A DNA stretch of 6,917 bases from Actinomycetes bacterium (GCA_023336855.1 JAMBLK010000055.1:1-6917), one strand, 5' to 3'; positions 1 through 6,917 are shown, numbered from the stretch's first letter. The notes: generated by a model from the letters alone, not told the origin. A program made the numbers and translations.

Positions 1-765
1 CTCAAGAGCCTCTCCCCCTCACGGGCGAGCGACTTCAAGCGATGCCCTCAGCTGTTCAAGTTCAGCGCCATCGATCGAATCCCTACGCCCCCGACGGTGT
101 ACCAGGCCAGAGGAACGACCGCTCACCTCGCTCTTGATCGACTCTTCGAGTTGCCCGCACCCGAACGGACCCCGGAGCGCCTCTCCAACCTCTTCCGGGA
201 GGCATGGCAGGAGCTCAAACCCGACGAATTCGCCGATCTATTCACCAACGTCGACGACGAACGGGCCTGGGGCATCGAGAGCCTCGCCATTCTCAACAAT
301 TACTTCGCGATGGAGGATCCCACTCAGTTCGATCCGCTCTCACGCGAGCTCGACATGACGCAGGCCGTCGGAGACATGACAATCCGCGGCATCCTCGACC
401 GCATGGAGGAGAGGCCGGAAGGTCTCGTGATCACCGATTACAAGAGCGGGAAAGCCCCTCCGGAGAGGTTCGCCATGTCGGCGTTCTTCGCCCTCAAGAT
501 CTACGCGCTCCTCATCCGTATCCGGGAGGGTCGAACTCCCGTTGCCCTCCGCCTCATGTATCTCACGGGTCCGACGGTCCTGGAGATTCCGGTCGACGAC
601 GGACAACTCGACGCCATGCAGCGGCAGTTGGAGGCCCTGTGGAGCGCCATTGAGAAAGCGATCGCTACCGATCAGTTCCCCCCGCGTACCGGGGTCTTGT
701 GTGACTGGTGCTCCTATCAGGACATCTGTCCGGCGTTCGCGAGCGGCGAGGCAGCGGGCGCATGA
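1..765 (+). CDS. RecB-type PD-(D/E)XK Fe-S nuclease, 5' partial
   Basis: A stand-alone nuclease related to the C-terminal domain of RecB/AddB and to Cas4. It probably cuts single-stranded or DNA-end substrates in the cytoplasm. The frame is open from base 1, and conserved family sequence (SPSRASDFKRCPQLF, from base 13) lies upstream of the GTG at 97, so that GTG is not the start. The true start is probably only a few codons before the window. Counting codons from base 1: Cys15 is the first cluster cysteine, His42 lies in RGTTAH, Asp133 in GILDR, and Asp146-Tyr147-Lys148 (ITDYKSGK) form the catalytic D-x-K. The C-terminal CDWCSYQDIC gives cysteines at bases 700-702, 709-711 and 727-729. With Cys15 these make the four-cysteine pattern that holds a 4Fe-4S cluster in AddB, AdnAB and Cas4 nucleases. 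Oddity: the QhxxY motif reads ALKIY (codons 164-168), with Ala where Gln is usual. No helicase domain is attached. The stop overlaps the next start by 4 bases. Exact substrate is unknown. Confidence 0.9.
   Translation, partial: LKSLSPSRASDFKRCPQLFKFSAIDRIPTPPTVYQARGTTAHLALDRLFELPAPERTPERLSNLFREAWQELKPDEFADLFTNVDDERAWGIESLAILNNYFAMEDPTQFDPLSRELDMTQAVGDMTIRGILDRMEERPEGLVITDYKSGKAPPERFAMSAFFALKIYALLIRIREGRTPVALRLMYLTGPTVLEIPVDDGQLDAMQRQLEALWSAIEKAIATDQFPPRTGVLCDWCSYQDICPAFASGEAAGA
748..751 (+). promoter_or_regulatory. Weak Shine-Dalgarno for the DUF488 gene
   Basis: GAGG, 10 bases before ATG 762, sits within the end of the nuclease gene. It is short and could be chance in this composition. It is listed because it agrees with the ATG 762 start rather than the upstream ATG at 708. 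Coupling through the ATGA overlap is probably the main route of initiation. Confidence 0.4.
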
Positions 766-1187
766 CGACCACGATCTGGACCATCGGTTACGGGCAGCGA
801 CCGTTCGACGATCTCGAACGCGATCTCGCCGAGTTCGGCATCTCCATGATCATCGATATCCGCGCCACGCGCGACGACCCCCGAACTCCGGACTACGACT
901 ATCGCCGGCTCGAGGAATTCGCTGCCGAAGCCGGGATCGGGTATCGCTGGATGGGTTCAACGCTGGGCGAGGAATCACCGGTCGAGATCGACACGGCCGT
1001 CGACAACCTCATCGCGATCGCTTCGGCGTCGCGCACCGTTGTGCTGTGTCGTGAGCCCGAACCATCGCAGTGTCACCGGTCCACGGCGATCGCTCCGGCG
1101 CTGACGGCACGCGACGTCGCCGTCGTCCACATCCTCCCGGACGGTGCCACACGACGTCACGAGTCGCCCCTGCCATTCGGCCGATGA
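762..1187 (+). CDS. DUF488 family protein
   Basis: A complete 141-residue soluble protein of the DUF488 family, whose biochemical function is not established. Family signs are the N-terminal TIGYGQRPF (residues 7-15), the IIDIRATRDDPRTPDY stretch (30-45), GIGYRWMGSTLG (58-69) and the C-terminal signature VVLCREPEPSQCHRS (93-107), with Cys96, Cys104, His105 and Arg106. The cysteine/histidine cluster could bind metal or act as a redox or catalytic centre, but this is inference. An earlier in-frame ATG at 708 lies inside the upstream nuclease gene and adds 18 residues unlike the family. ATG 762 begins just before the conserved TIGYG motif and makes an ATGA overlap with the upstream stop, so it is preferred. 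A weak GAGG (748-751) sits 10 bases ahead of it. There is no signal peptide or membrane segment. Its place between a nuclease and two helicase-nucleases suggests a link to DNA repair, which is guilt by association only. Confidence 0.88.
   Translation: MTTTIWTIGYGQRPFDDLERDLAEFGISMIIDIRATRDDPRTPDYDYRRLEEFAAEAGIGYRWMGSTLGEESPVEIDTAVDNLIAIASASRTVVLCREPEPSQCHRSTAIAPALTARDVAVVHILPDGATRRHESPLPFGR
1184..1187 (+). other. ATGA stop-start overlap, DUF488 to AdnA-like
   Basis: The TGA of the DUF488 gene (1185-1187) overlaps the ATG of the AdnA-like gene (1184-1186). The 20 bases before it are pyrimidine- and C-rich with no purine run resembling a ribosome-binding site. Start of the AdnA-like chain therefore probably relies on ribosomes that have just finished the DUF488 protein. 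The same overlap occurs at 762-765 and 4147-4150. Confidence 0.75.
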
Positions 1188-4150
1188 CCGCGGACATTCG
1201 CGTCGACCCGGCCGATTGGTCACAGCGGATTGCCCCGGGACCGGGGCCCCAGCTCGTCGTCGGTGGTCCCGGCACCGGCAAAACGGAATTCCTTGTGCGT
1301 CGAGCCGTGCATCTCATCGAAGAAGGAGGTGACGAGGACCTGCTGGTGTTGTCCTTCTCGCGGCGTGGTGCCACCGACCTCGACACCCGTATCCGGGCTA
1401 CGGCCGCCGGCCCTGCGCGGACGACGGACGTCTCCACATATCACTCTTTCGCTGCCCGGCTCCTCGAGGCGTATGCACCGTATCGTGGCTGGGAGCGGTC
1501 TCCCGACGTGCTCCCGGGCCCCGACCAGAAGCGGCTCGTTGCCGAGCTCCTCGAGTCCGAGGACCCCGATCGATGGTCGCCCACCTATCGGTCTCTCCTC
1601 ACGACCCGCACCTTCGCCGATGAGGTGACCGACTTCATTCTTCGATGCCGTGAGCAACTCATCGGCCCGACCGAACTCGCCGAGAGGTCGAAAGATCGGG
1701 CCGATTGGCGTGGCCTCCCGGCGTTCCTCGATCGCTACGACCGGACCCTTCGCGATCGGTCCATCGTTGACTACGGCACCCTCCTTTCGGAAGCCGCCGG
1801 TCTTCTCGCGGACCCCGCGATCGTCGAGTCCGTCGGCAACCGATATCGACACGTTCTCGTCGACGAGTACCAGGACACCACGCACGCTCAATCCATCCTG
1901 CTGCAGCGTCTCGTGAGCGGGCACGGCCGGGTCACAGCTGCCGCCGACCCCTACCAGTCGATCTACAGTTTCCGGGGGGCCGATATCGAGAACGTCGTTC
2001 GGTTCCCCGATGACTTCACCTTCAAGGGTCGCCCGGCCGAACGACTCGTCCTCACCACCTCGTTTCGCGTGCCCGAGGCGATCCTCGACGCCGCCGTACG
2101 GATCACTGCACATGAACTCCCCGGCGCCGCGGGGAAGGTTGTGCCTGCACCCGGAGACGGCTCCGTTGAGGCCTACCGCTTCAACCAGCAGGTCGAAGAG
2201 GCCGAGTGGATCGCTTCGGAGATTCACAAACTCAATCTGGAGCAGCGCGTCCCGTTCAACCGGATGGCGGTGTTCACACGATCGAAAACACGCTTCCTTG
2301 CGCCGCTCTCACGTTCCCTCGATCGCCGGGACATACCCCACGAGCGGCCTGACAGCCGACTTGTCGATCAACCCGCCATCCGATTCATCCTCGACACCGT
2401 CACGGCTGCGACCAATGCAGACGGGCGACAGGAGACCGACCGCGCCGTGCGTCGTGTCCTGCTCGGCTCGATGTTCGAGACGCCACCGGCACTCTTCGCC
2501 GAACTCTCGCGGAAACGAGCAGAGAGCGGACAGACCTGGGCCAGCATCATTCGCTCGGGTATCAACAACGGCGCCCCGCTCGGCGATCTACTCGCCGATC
2601 CGGCCTGGGCGAATGAGGACGTCGCCGTTGCGGGCCTGTGGCAGCTCTGGTCGACACTCCCCCAGATCGCCAATCTGGCAACAAACCCCCACAGAGAACA
2701 GGACCGGGCTGCCTGGTCCTCGTTCACCCAGGTGCTCGAACGCTGGAACGAACGCAATCCGCGGGGCACACTGCTCGAGTACCGGGAGCACAGCGAGGTC
2801 GAGGAGTTCGAGGCGAGTCCTCTCCTGTCATACGAGACCGACGAACACGATCGGGTCACCGTCACGTCCCTCCACCAGGCGAAGGGCCTCGACTTCGACG
2901 TCGTATTCATCGCCGACGCCGTTGAAGGGGTCTTCCCCGACCTTCGGACACGTGACTCACTGCTCGGAACGCGCCATCTCCAACCCCACCTGCCGACCGA
3001 CACAGCCGGGTATCTCGTATTCCGTCTCCAGGAAGAGCGCAGGCTTGCCTACACAACGATGACCCGCGCAACTCGAAGGGTCGTATGGACGACCACCGAC
3101 TCCGGATTCGACATCGGCGGCGGGACACCCAGCCGATTCCTTTCTCTCGCGATCGGTGCACCCAGCACCGCTGAAGCCGTCTCAGAGCCGACCGGGCACC
3201 ACCGGCCAATCACGACCGGCCAGTACGAAGCAGCGTTGCGCCGAACGGTGATCGATCCATCACTGTCGTCCCCAGTCCGCCTCGCCGCAGTCGAGACCCT
3301 GTCGAAGAGCACGGATCTGGGCCTGCGCGCGCCAACACGATTCGCAGGCATGAGAGAACCCGGTCCGGACACCAACGTCGTACAACTCCCCCCGCGCCTC
3401 TCGCCCAGTCAGGCCATTGCGTACGAGACCTGCCCGCGCCGCTACGTGCTCGAACGGAAGCTCGCCATCGGCCCCGGGACGAGCGTCCACATGGAGTTCG
3501 GAACGCTCGTCCACGCTGTGCTGGAGACCGTCGAGAACGCCGCGTCCGAGCGCGGAGACCAACACGGAACCATCGAGGAAGCGATCGCCGTTCTCGACGA
3601 GAAACTGGAACCGGGCGACTTCGGTGGCGCTGCCTACGACGCGGCGTGGAGAGACCGAGCTTGCACTGCTCTCGAGAACATCTATTCGCTGTGGCCGGGC
3701 TCCGGAAGACCGGTGGGATCGGAGACCAAGATCAGCGTGCAGCGCGACGACGTCCAATGGTTCGGTCGGGCCGACCGTATCGAAGATCGCAGCGGGGCGT
3801 TGGCGATCGTCGACTACAAGACGGGGCAACTCACCAGCCTCGACGAAGCCGCGACCTCGCTCCAGCTCGGTTTCTACGTCATCGGCGCACGGGAAGATCC
3901 GGACATCGCGAGGAAGGGACGGGCGACCGCAGCGGAGATGTGGTTCCCGATGCACCCACAGAAACGATCCATCGCCACGAGATCCTTCGACATGTCGAAT
4001 CTCGACGACGTCGAAACTCGCATGACGGCCGTCGCCAACGGCATCGGCAACGAAGAATGGACGCCGACACCGGGGATCCAGTGTGACCGCTGCGATGTCC
4101 GGACCCTCTGTCCCGCCATGCCGGAAGGCAAGGAGGCATTCGCCACATGA
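1184..4150 (+). CDS. adnA: AdnA-like UvrD helicase / RecB nuclease
   Basis: A complete 988-residue motor-nuclease, likely one subunit of a heterodimeric DNA-end resection machine. The helicase part (about residues 1-650) has Walker A GGPGTGKT (27-34, Lys33), motif Ia LSFSRRGATDL, STYHSFA, motif II DEYQDT (227-232), motif III ADPYQSIYSFRGAD (Gln258), TTSFRVPE, motif V TSLHQAKGLDF (561-571) and motif VI YTTMTRATRR (623-632, Arg628). A linker of about 90 residues without recognised motifs follows. The nuclease begins at LSPSQAIAYETC (739-750). It has His777, Asp864 (GRADR), Asp877-Tyr878-Lys879, QLGFY (Gln894, Tyr898) and CDRCDVRTLC (Cys967, 970, 976). With Cys750 these make a full Fe-S site. 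GGPGTGK in place of AGAGSGK, the AdnA-like domain order, the length near 1,000 and the AdnB-like gene directly downstream favour AdnA. The obvious Q-motif glutamine is missing. ATG 1184 is preferred to the upstream ATG at 1070, whose 38 extra residues are arginine-rich read-through of the DUF488 gene. No clear ribosome-binding site precedes 1184, so translation probably depends on coupling. A general UvrD/RecB fusion is the alternative naming. Confidence 0.9.
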   Translation: MTADIRVDPADWSQRIAPGPGPQLVVGGPGTGKTEFLVRRAVHLIEEGGDEDLLVLSFSRRGATDLDTRIRATAAGPARTTDVSTYHSFAARLLEAYAPYRGWERSPDVLPGPDQKRLVAELLESEDPDRWSPTYRSLLTTRTFADEVTDFILRCREQLIGPTELAERSKDRADWRGLPAFLDRYDRTLRDRSIVDYGTLLSEAAGLLADPAIVESVGNRYRHVLVDEYQDTTHAQSILLQRLVSGHGRVTAAADPYQSIYSFRGADIENVVRFPDDFTFKGRPAERLVLTTSFRVPEAILDAAVRITAHELPGAAGKVVPAPGDGSVEAYRFNQQVEEAEWIASEIHKLNLEQRVPFNRMAVFTRSKTRFLAPLSRSLDRRDIPHERPDSRLVDQPAIRFILDTVTAATNADGRQETDRAVRRVLLGSMFETPPALFAELSRKRAESGQTWASIIRSGINNGAPLGDLLADPAWANEDVAVAGLWQLWSTLPQIANLATNPHREQDRAAWSSFTQVLERWNERNPRGTLLEYREHSEVEEFEASPLLSYETDEHDRVTVTSLHQAKGLDFDVVFIADAVEGVFPDLRTRDSLLGTRHLQPHLPTDTAGYLVFRLQEERRLAYTTMTRATRRVVWTTTDSGFDIGGGTPSRFLSLAIGAPSTAEAVSEPTGHHRPITTGQYEAALRRTVIDPSLSSPVRLAAVETLSKSTDLGLRAPTRFAGMREPGPDTNVVQLPPRLSPSQAIAYETCPRRYVLERKLAIGPGTSVHMEFGTLVHAVLETVENAASERGDQHGTIEEAIAVLDEKLEPGDFGGAAYDAAWRDRACTALENIYSLWPGSGRPVGSETKISVQRDDVQWFGRADRIEDRSGALAIVDYKTGQLTSLDEAATSLQLGFYVIGAREDPDIARKGRATAAEMWFPMHPQKRSIATRSFDMSNLDDVETRMTAVANGIGNEEWTPTPGIQCDRCDVRTLCPAMPEGKEAFAT
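4130..4136 (+). promoter_or_regulatory. Strong Shine-Dalgarno for the AdnB-like gene
   Basis: AAGGAGG lies inside the last codons of the AdnA-like gene, 10 bases before ATG 4147. It is a near-perfect complement of the 16S rRNA 3' end and fixes the start of the downstream gene. Neither the DUF488 nor the AdnA-like start has a comparable site, so the AdnB-like subunit may be able to initiate independently as well as by coupling. Confidence 0.8.
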
Positions 4151-6917
4151 GCTTCCGGTTGACTCCCGAACAACAAGCGATCGTCGACTACCCGCTTTCG
4201 CCGCTTCGCGTGGCGGCAGGAGCAGGTACGGGGAAAACGACCACAATCGTGCTCCGGCTCAAGGCGCTGATCGCCAACGACATCGAACCTGAAGCGGCTC
4301 TCGGCATCACCTTCACGAACAAGGCTGCAGGAGAACTCGCCGATCGTCTCCGTATCGAGTTCCCGGATCTGACCGCCGAAGGCCGAGAGGTGCAGGTCTC
4401 GACGTATCACGGCTTCGCTTACGACGTGCTTCGAGAGTTCGGCGCACTTGTCGGGGTCGAGCGTGACACCACCGTGATCGGTCCCGCCCATCAACGACAA
4501 CTGATCGAAGAGGGGCTCGGGGCTGTTCGCTACGACCATCTCGATCTGACCTATCCGCGCGGGATCATCGAGAAAGCGTTCACCCTCGCGGGCCAGGTCG
4601 GAGACAATCTGCTCGACGCTGCCGATGTCCGCTCGGCAGCACCCTCCCGGGAAACTCGCGATGACGTATGGGAGACTCGCCTCGAGCTTCTCTCCCTGGT
4701 CGACTCATACACGCAGGCCAAGGCGAGCATCGGTGTCGTGGACTACGGCGATCTCGTCGGGAGGGCACACCGACTCGTCATACGACACCCTTCGATCGCT
4801 GAGCGCATCCGCAACCGGTATCAGGTGGTGCTCCTCGACGAATACCAGGACACCGACCCCGCTCAACGCGAACTCCTACGCGCGGTGTTCGGCAACGGCT
4901 TCCCCATCACAGCGGTCGGCGACTCCGATCAGACGATCTACGAATGGCGAGGAGCATCCCGACTGAACTTCGACGGTTTCGTCCATCACTTCCCCAACCC
5001 TGATGGCACCGACGCCACAACACTCCCGCTCACACTCAATCGGCGGTCGGATCGACTCATCCTTGATCTCGCGAACCGCATCAGACGACGGCTGCATGGC
5101 AACGCACCATTCGATCCGCTCGAACCCGGCCCCGAGGCGGGGATCGGCGAGATCGAGACGGGGTGGCTCGGAACCCGCGGCGAAGAAGCGGCATGGGTCG
5201 CCGCCCGGATCGAGGAGGCACACGACGGCGGGACACCGTGGGATGAGATCGCCGTCCTGGTTCGCAAGAACAAGGACATCGCTGCGATTCGGGAGGCCCT
5301 CCTGTCGGCCGGCATCCCGACGGAAGTTGCGTCGGTCGGCGGATTGCTCGAGGTTCCGGAGATCGCAGAGCTCATCGCCTGGTTGCAGATTCTCGACGAC
5401 CCCTCGGCCTCGACGCCCCTCGCCCGCGTCCTGCTCGGCAGCGCCTTCCGCATGGGTCTCGGAGATCTCGCGCCGCTCGCTGCCTGGGTCCGCGAGCGGA
5501 AGCTCCGCATCGACGTCGAGCCTTCCCTTATCGAGGCAATCGACCACGTCGAGCAGATTCGCGGTTGCTCCCCGGAAGCGAAGCTGCGTCTCGAGGACTT
5601 CCGGAATCGGTACGCCCGGCTCCTCGTCGAGACCCAGAGTGTCCCGGTGCCGGATCTCTGCAGAAGCGTGCTGGCCGAGATGGATGCATGGACGGAGGTC
5701 GACGCGATGGACGACCATGCCTCCTTGTCCGCCCGATTGAACCTGTATCGATTCCTGGACCTCGTCGAGTCATGGAAGCCCGTCGTCGGGCGGGCGACGC
5801 TCGATTCGTTCCTGCAGTACCTCAATCTGCTGTCCGACGAGAGTGGGGCGCAGGAACTGGACACGGTTGCCATCTCTCGCGGGCCGGCGGTCGCTATCCT
5901 CACGATCCACCGAGCGAAGGGACTCGAGTGGGACACGGTCGCGATTCCCTCGGTCGTCGATGGCGGGTTCCCGTCACGGTCCCGCTCGTATCCCAGTCCG
6001 ATCGACAAGCCCGAATACCTGCCCTATTCGCTGCGTCTCGATGCCGAGAGCCTCCCCGACCTGACCGGCGCTCAGAAAGCGTCAGACCGAAATGGGATCC
6101 TCCGGAGTTATCACGATGCGGAAGAATGGCGAACGGCGTACGTGGCTGCCACACGAGCCCGGCATCAACTCATCATCACGGGCTCGCATCGCACCGCCGA
6201 ACGAAAGACACCTCGTATCCCATCACCGCTCTTCGTAATGGCGGCGGAAATCGCGGGCACGAACACGGTGGTCGACGACCCGGGGCCGATCGAAGACCCT
6301 GAATGGGAAGCTCCGGGCCCCGCCCCCGATCCCCTCTTCACCGAGAACGCGTGGGACGAGGTGCTCCGGGAAGCAGTGGAGGATCCCGAGTGGCTCGATG
6401 CCTATCCGAAACACAAAGCGGCCGCTACCGCCAGAGCGTCCCAGATGCGTCTCGAACTCGAATCGCTTCCGCAGCCGACAGTGGCAGAGCGTCCCGTCGC
6501 CAAGACCACGTCGGTCACAGGACTCGTCACGCTCGCCCGTTGTCCCCTGCAGTTCAAATGGGCTTTCGTCGAACGACTCCCCCGACGGCCATCTCCCGCG
6601 CTTCGTCGGGGTGTGCAATTCCACCGCAACATCGAACTCCACAATCTTGGCAAGGTCCCGCTCGCTGATCTCGACGAGATCGCCTACGACCTGGCCGACG
6701 ATCAACACACTGAGCCGGCGGCCTCGGCTGCCGATCCGTACGAGGTCTTCATGGGCTCCCGGTTCGCGGATCAGAGAGCTCGTTTCGCCGAGGTCCCCAT
6801 CGATGTCGGTCTCGGCTCAGTGAGAGTCCGCGGCCGTATCGATGCGGTGTACGAACCGGAACCGGGCCGTTGGGAGATCGTCGACTACAAGTCGGGCCGT
6901 CCGTCGGATGACCCTGC
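4147..6917 (+). CDS. adnB: AdnB-like UvrD helicase / RecB nuclease, 3' partial
   Basis: The frame stays open from ATG 4147 to the window end (923 full codons). AdnB proteins are usually around 1,050-1,100 residues, so perhaps 100-200 are missing. In mycobacterial AdnAB this subunit carries the leading 3'-to-5' motor. Visible motifs: Q motif LTPEQQAIV (5-13), Walker A AGAGTGKT (24-31, Lys30), motif Ia ITFTNKAAGEL, STYHGFA, the VVDYGDLV region, motif II DEYQDTD (231-237), motif III GDSDQTIYEWRGAS (Gln262), LNRRSD, motif V TIHRAKGLEWD (586-596) and motif VI YVAATRAR (665-672, Arg670). An acidic, proline-rich linker lies at about 705-790. The nuclease then starts with TLARCPLQF (Cys799), His826 in GVQFHR, Asp899 in GRIDAV and Asp913-Tyr914-Lys915 (VDYKSG). 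The window ends before the expected QhxxY helix and the last three cluster cysteines, so these cannot be judged. A strong ribosome-binding site and a 4-base overlap with the AdnA-like gene support the start and co-expression. It has the more canonical motor of the two. Confidence 0.9.
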   Translation, partial: MSFRLTPEQQAIVDYPLSPLRVAAGAGTGKTTTIVLRLKALIANDIEPEAALGITFTNKAAGELADRLRIEFPDLTAEGREVQVSTYHGFAYDVLREFGALVGVERDTTVIGPAHQRQLIEEGLGAVRYDHLDLTYPRGIIEKAFTLAGQVGDNLLDAADVRSAAPSRETRDDVWETRLELLSLVDSYTQAKASIGVVDYGDLVGRAHRLVIRHPSIAERIRNRYQVVLLDEYQDTDPAQRELLRAVFGNGFPITAVGDSDQTIYEWRGASRLNFDGFVHHFPNPDGTDATTLPLTLNRRSDRLILDLANRIRRRLHGNAPFDPLEPGPEAGIGEIETGWLGTRGEEAAWVAARIEEAHDGGTPWDEIAVLVRKNKDIAAIREALLSAGIPTEVASVGGLLEVPEIAELIAWLQILDDPSASTPLARVLLGSAFRMGLGDLAPLAAWVRERKLRIDVEPSLIEAIDHVEQIRGCSPEAKLRLEDFRNRYARLLVETQSVPVPDLCRSVLAEMDAWTEVDAMDDHASLSARLNLYRFLDLVESWKPVVGRATLDSFLQYLNLLSDESGAQELDTVAISRGPAVAILTIHRAKGLEWDTVAIPSVVDGGFPSRSRSYPSPIDKPEYLPYSLRLDAESLPDLTGAQKASDRNGILRSYHDAEEWRTAYVAATRARHQLIITGSHRTAERKTPRIPSPLFVMAAEIAGTNTVVDDPGPIEDPEWEAPGPAPDPLFTENAWDEVLREAVEDPEWLDAYPKHKAAATARASQMRLELESLPQPTVAERPVAKTTSVTGLVTLARCPLQFKWAFVERLPRRPSPALRRGVQFHRNIELHNLGKVPLADLDEIAYDLADDQHTEPAASAADPYEVFMGSRFADQRARFAEVPIDVGLGSVRVRGRIDAVYEPEPGRWEIVDYKSGRPSDDP

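Noticed and set aside
708..761. Upstream ATG extending the DUF488 protein by 18 residues
   Set aside because: It runs through the cysteine-cluster codons of the upstream nuclease in another frame and adds residues not typical of the family.
1..765. Cas4 / CRISPR adaptation nuclease
   Set aside because: The domain is Cas4-like in a broad sense, but no cas1, cas2 or repeat array is present and the coupled genes are resection-type motor-nucleases.
1070..1183. Upstream in-frame ATG extending the AdnA-like protein by 38 residues
   Set aside because: The extension is arginine/proline-rich out-of-frame reading of the DUF488 C-terminus, would overlap that gene by over 100 bases, and precedes the family's usual N-terminus. 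ATG 1184 gives the ATGA overlap seen at the other junctions.
1232..1247. Inverted repeat GCCCC / GGGGC with a 6-base loop
   Set aside because: It is short, lies inside the AdnA-like coding region, has no T-tract and is expected by chance at this GC content. It is not a credible terminator.
4986..6008. Long antisense open frames (also 1220-2227 and 3260-4246, minus strand)
   Set aside because: They lie opposite well-supported helicase-nuclease domains, their translations are Arg/Ser/Pro-rich or motif-free, and high GC with this codon phase readily leaves the antisense frame open.
1184..6917. Anti-phage defence helicase-nuclease system
   Set aside because: Domain order, motif style and the tandem pair fit the housekeeping AdnAB resection machine better, and no integrase, transposon or toxin-like neighbour is visible. 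Defence cannot be fully excluded without the wider context.

Overview
The window is a high-GC, gene-dense stretch that looks actinobacterial. It has C/G-rich third codon positions, no intergenic space, and a tandem pair of helicase-nuclease genes of the AdnA/AdnB type, which is best known from mycobacteria and other Actinomycetota. A non-mycobacterial actinobacterium, perhaps a deep lineage such as Acidimicrobiia, is a guess from general style and cannot be settled here. All real genes are on the + strand.

Layout: (1) bases 1-765, the nearly complete 3' part of a stand-alone RecB-type PD-(D/E)XK nuclease with a four-cysteine, probably 4Fe-4S, site. Its start lies just before the window. (2) 762-1187, a complete small DUF488 protein of unknown function. 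(3) 1184-4150, a complete 988-residue UvrD-like motor fused to a RecB-like Fe-S nuclease, AdnA-like. (4) 4147 to the window end, a second motor-nuclease, AdnB-like, cut off inside its nuclease domain. Each junction is a 4-base ATGA overlap, so the four genes almost certainly form one translationally coupled operon. There is no gene-free stretch, and no RNA gene, mobile element, CRISPR array or terminator was seen.

Reading of function: genes 3 and 4 most likely form a heterodimer that binds double-strand DNA ends, unwinds them and degrades strands to make single-stranded DNA for recombination. The AdnB-like chain has a canonical UvrD front end with a Q motif. The AdnA-like chain keeps Walker A, DEYQ and the arginine-finger motif but lacks an obvious Q-motif glutamine. 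The unusual part is what precedes the pair: a third nuclease, whose QhxxY glutamine appears replaced by alanine, and a DUF488 protein between the nuclease and the motors. Their coupling to an AdnAB-like machine suggests, by inference only, accessory or regulatory roles in DNA-end processing.
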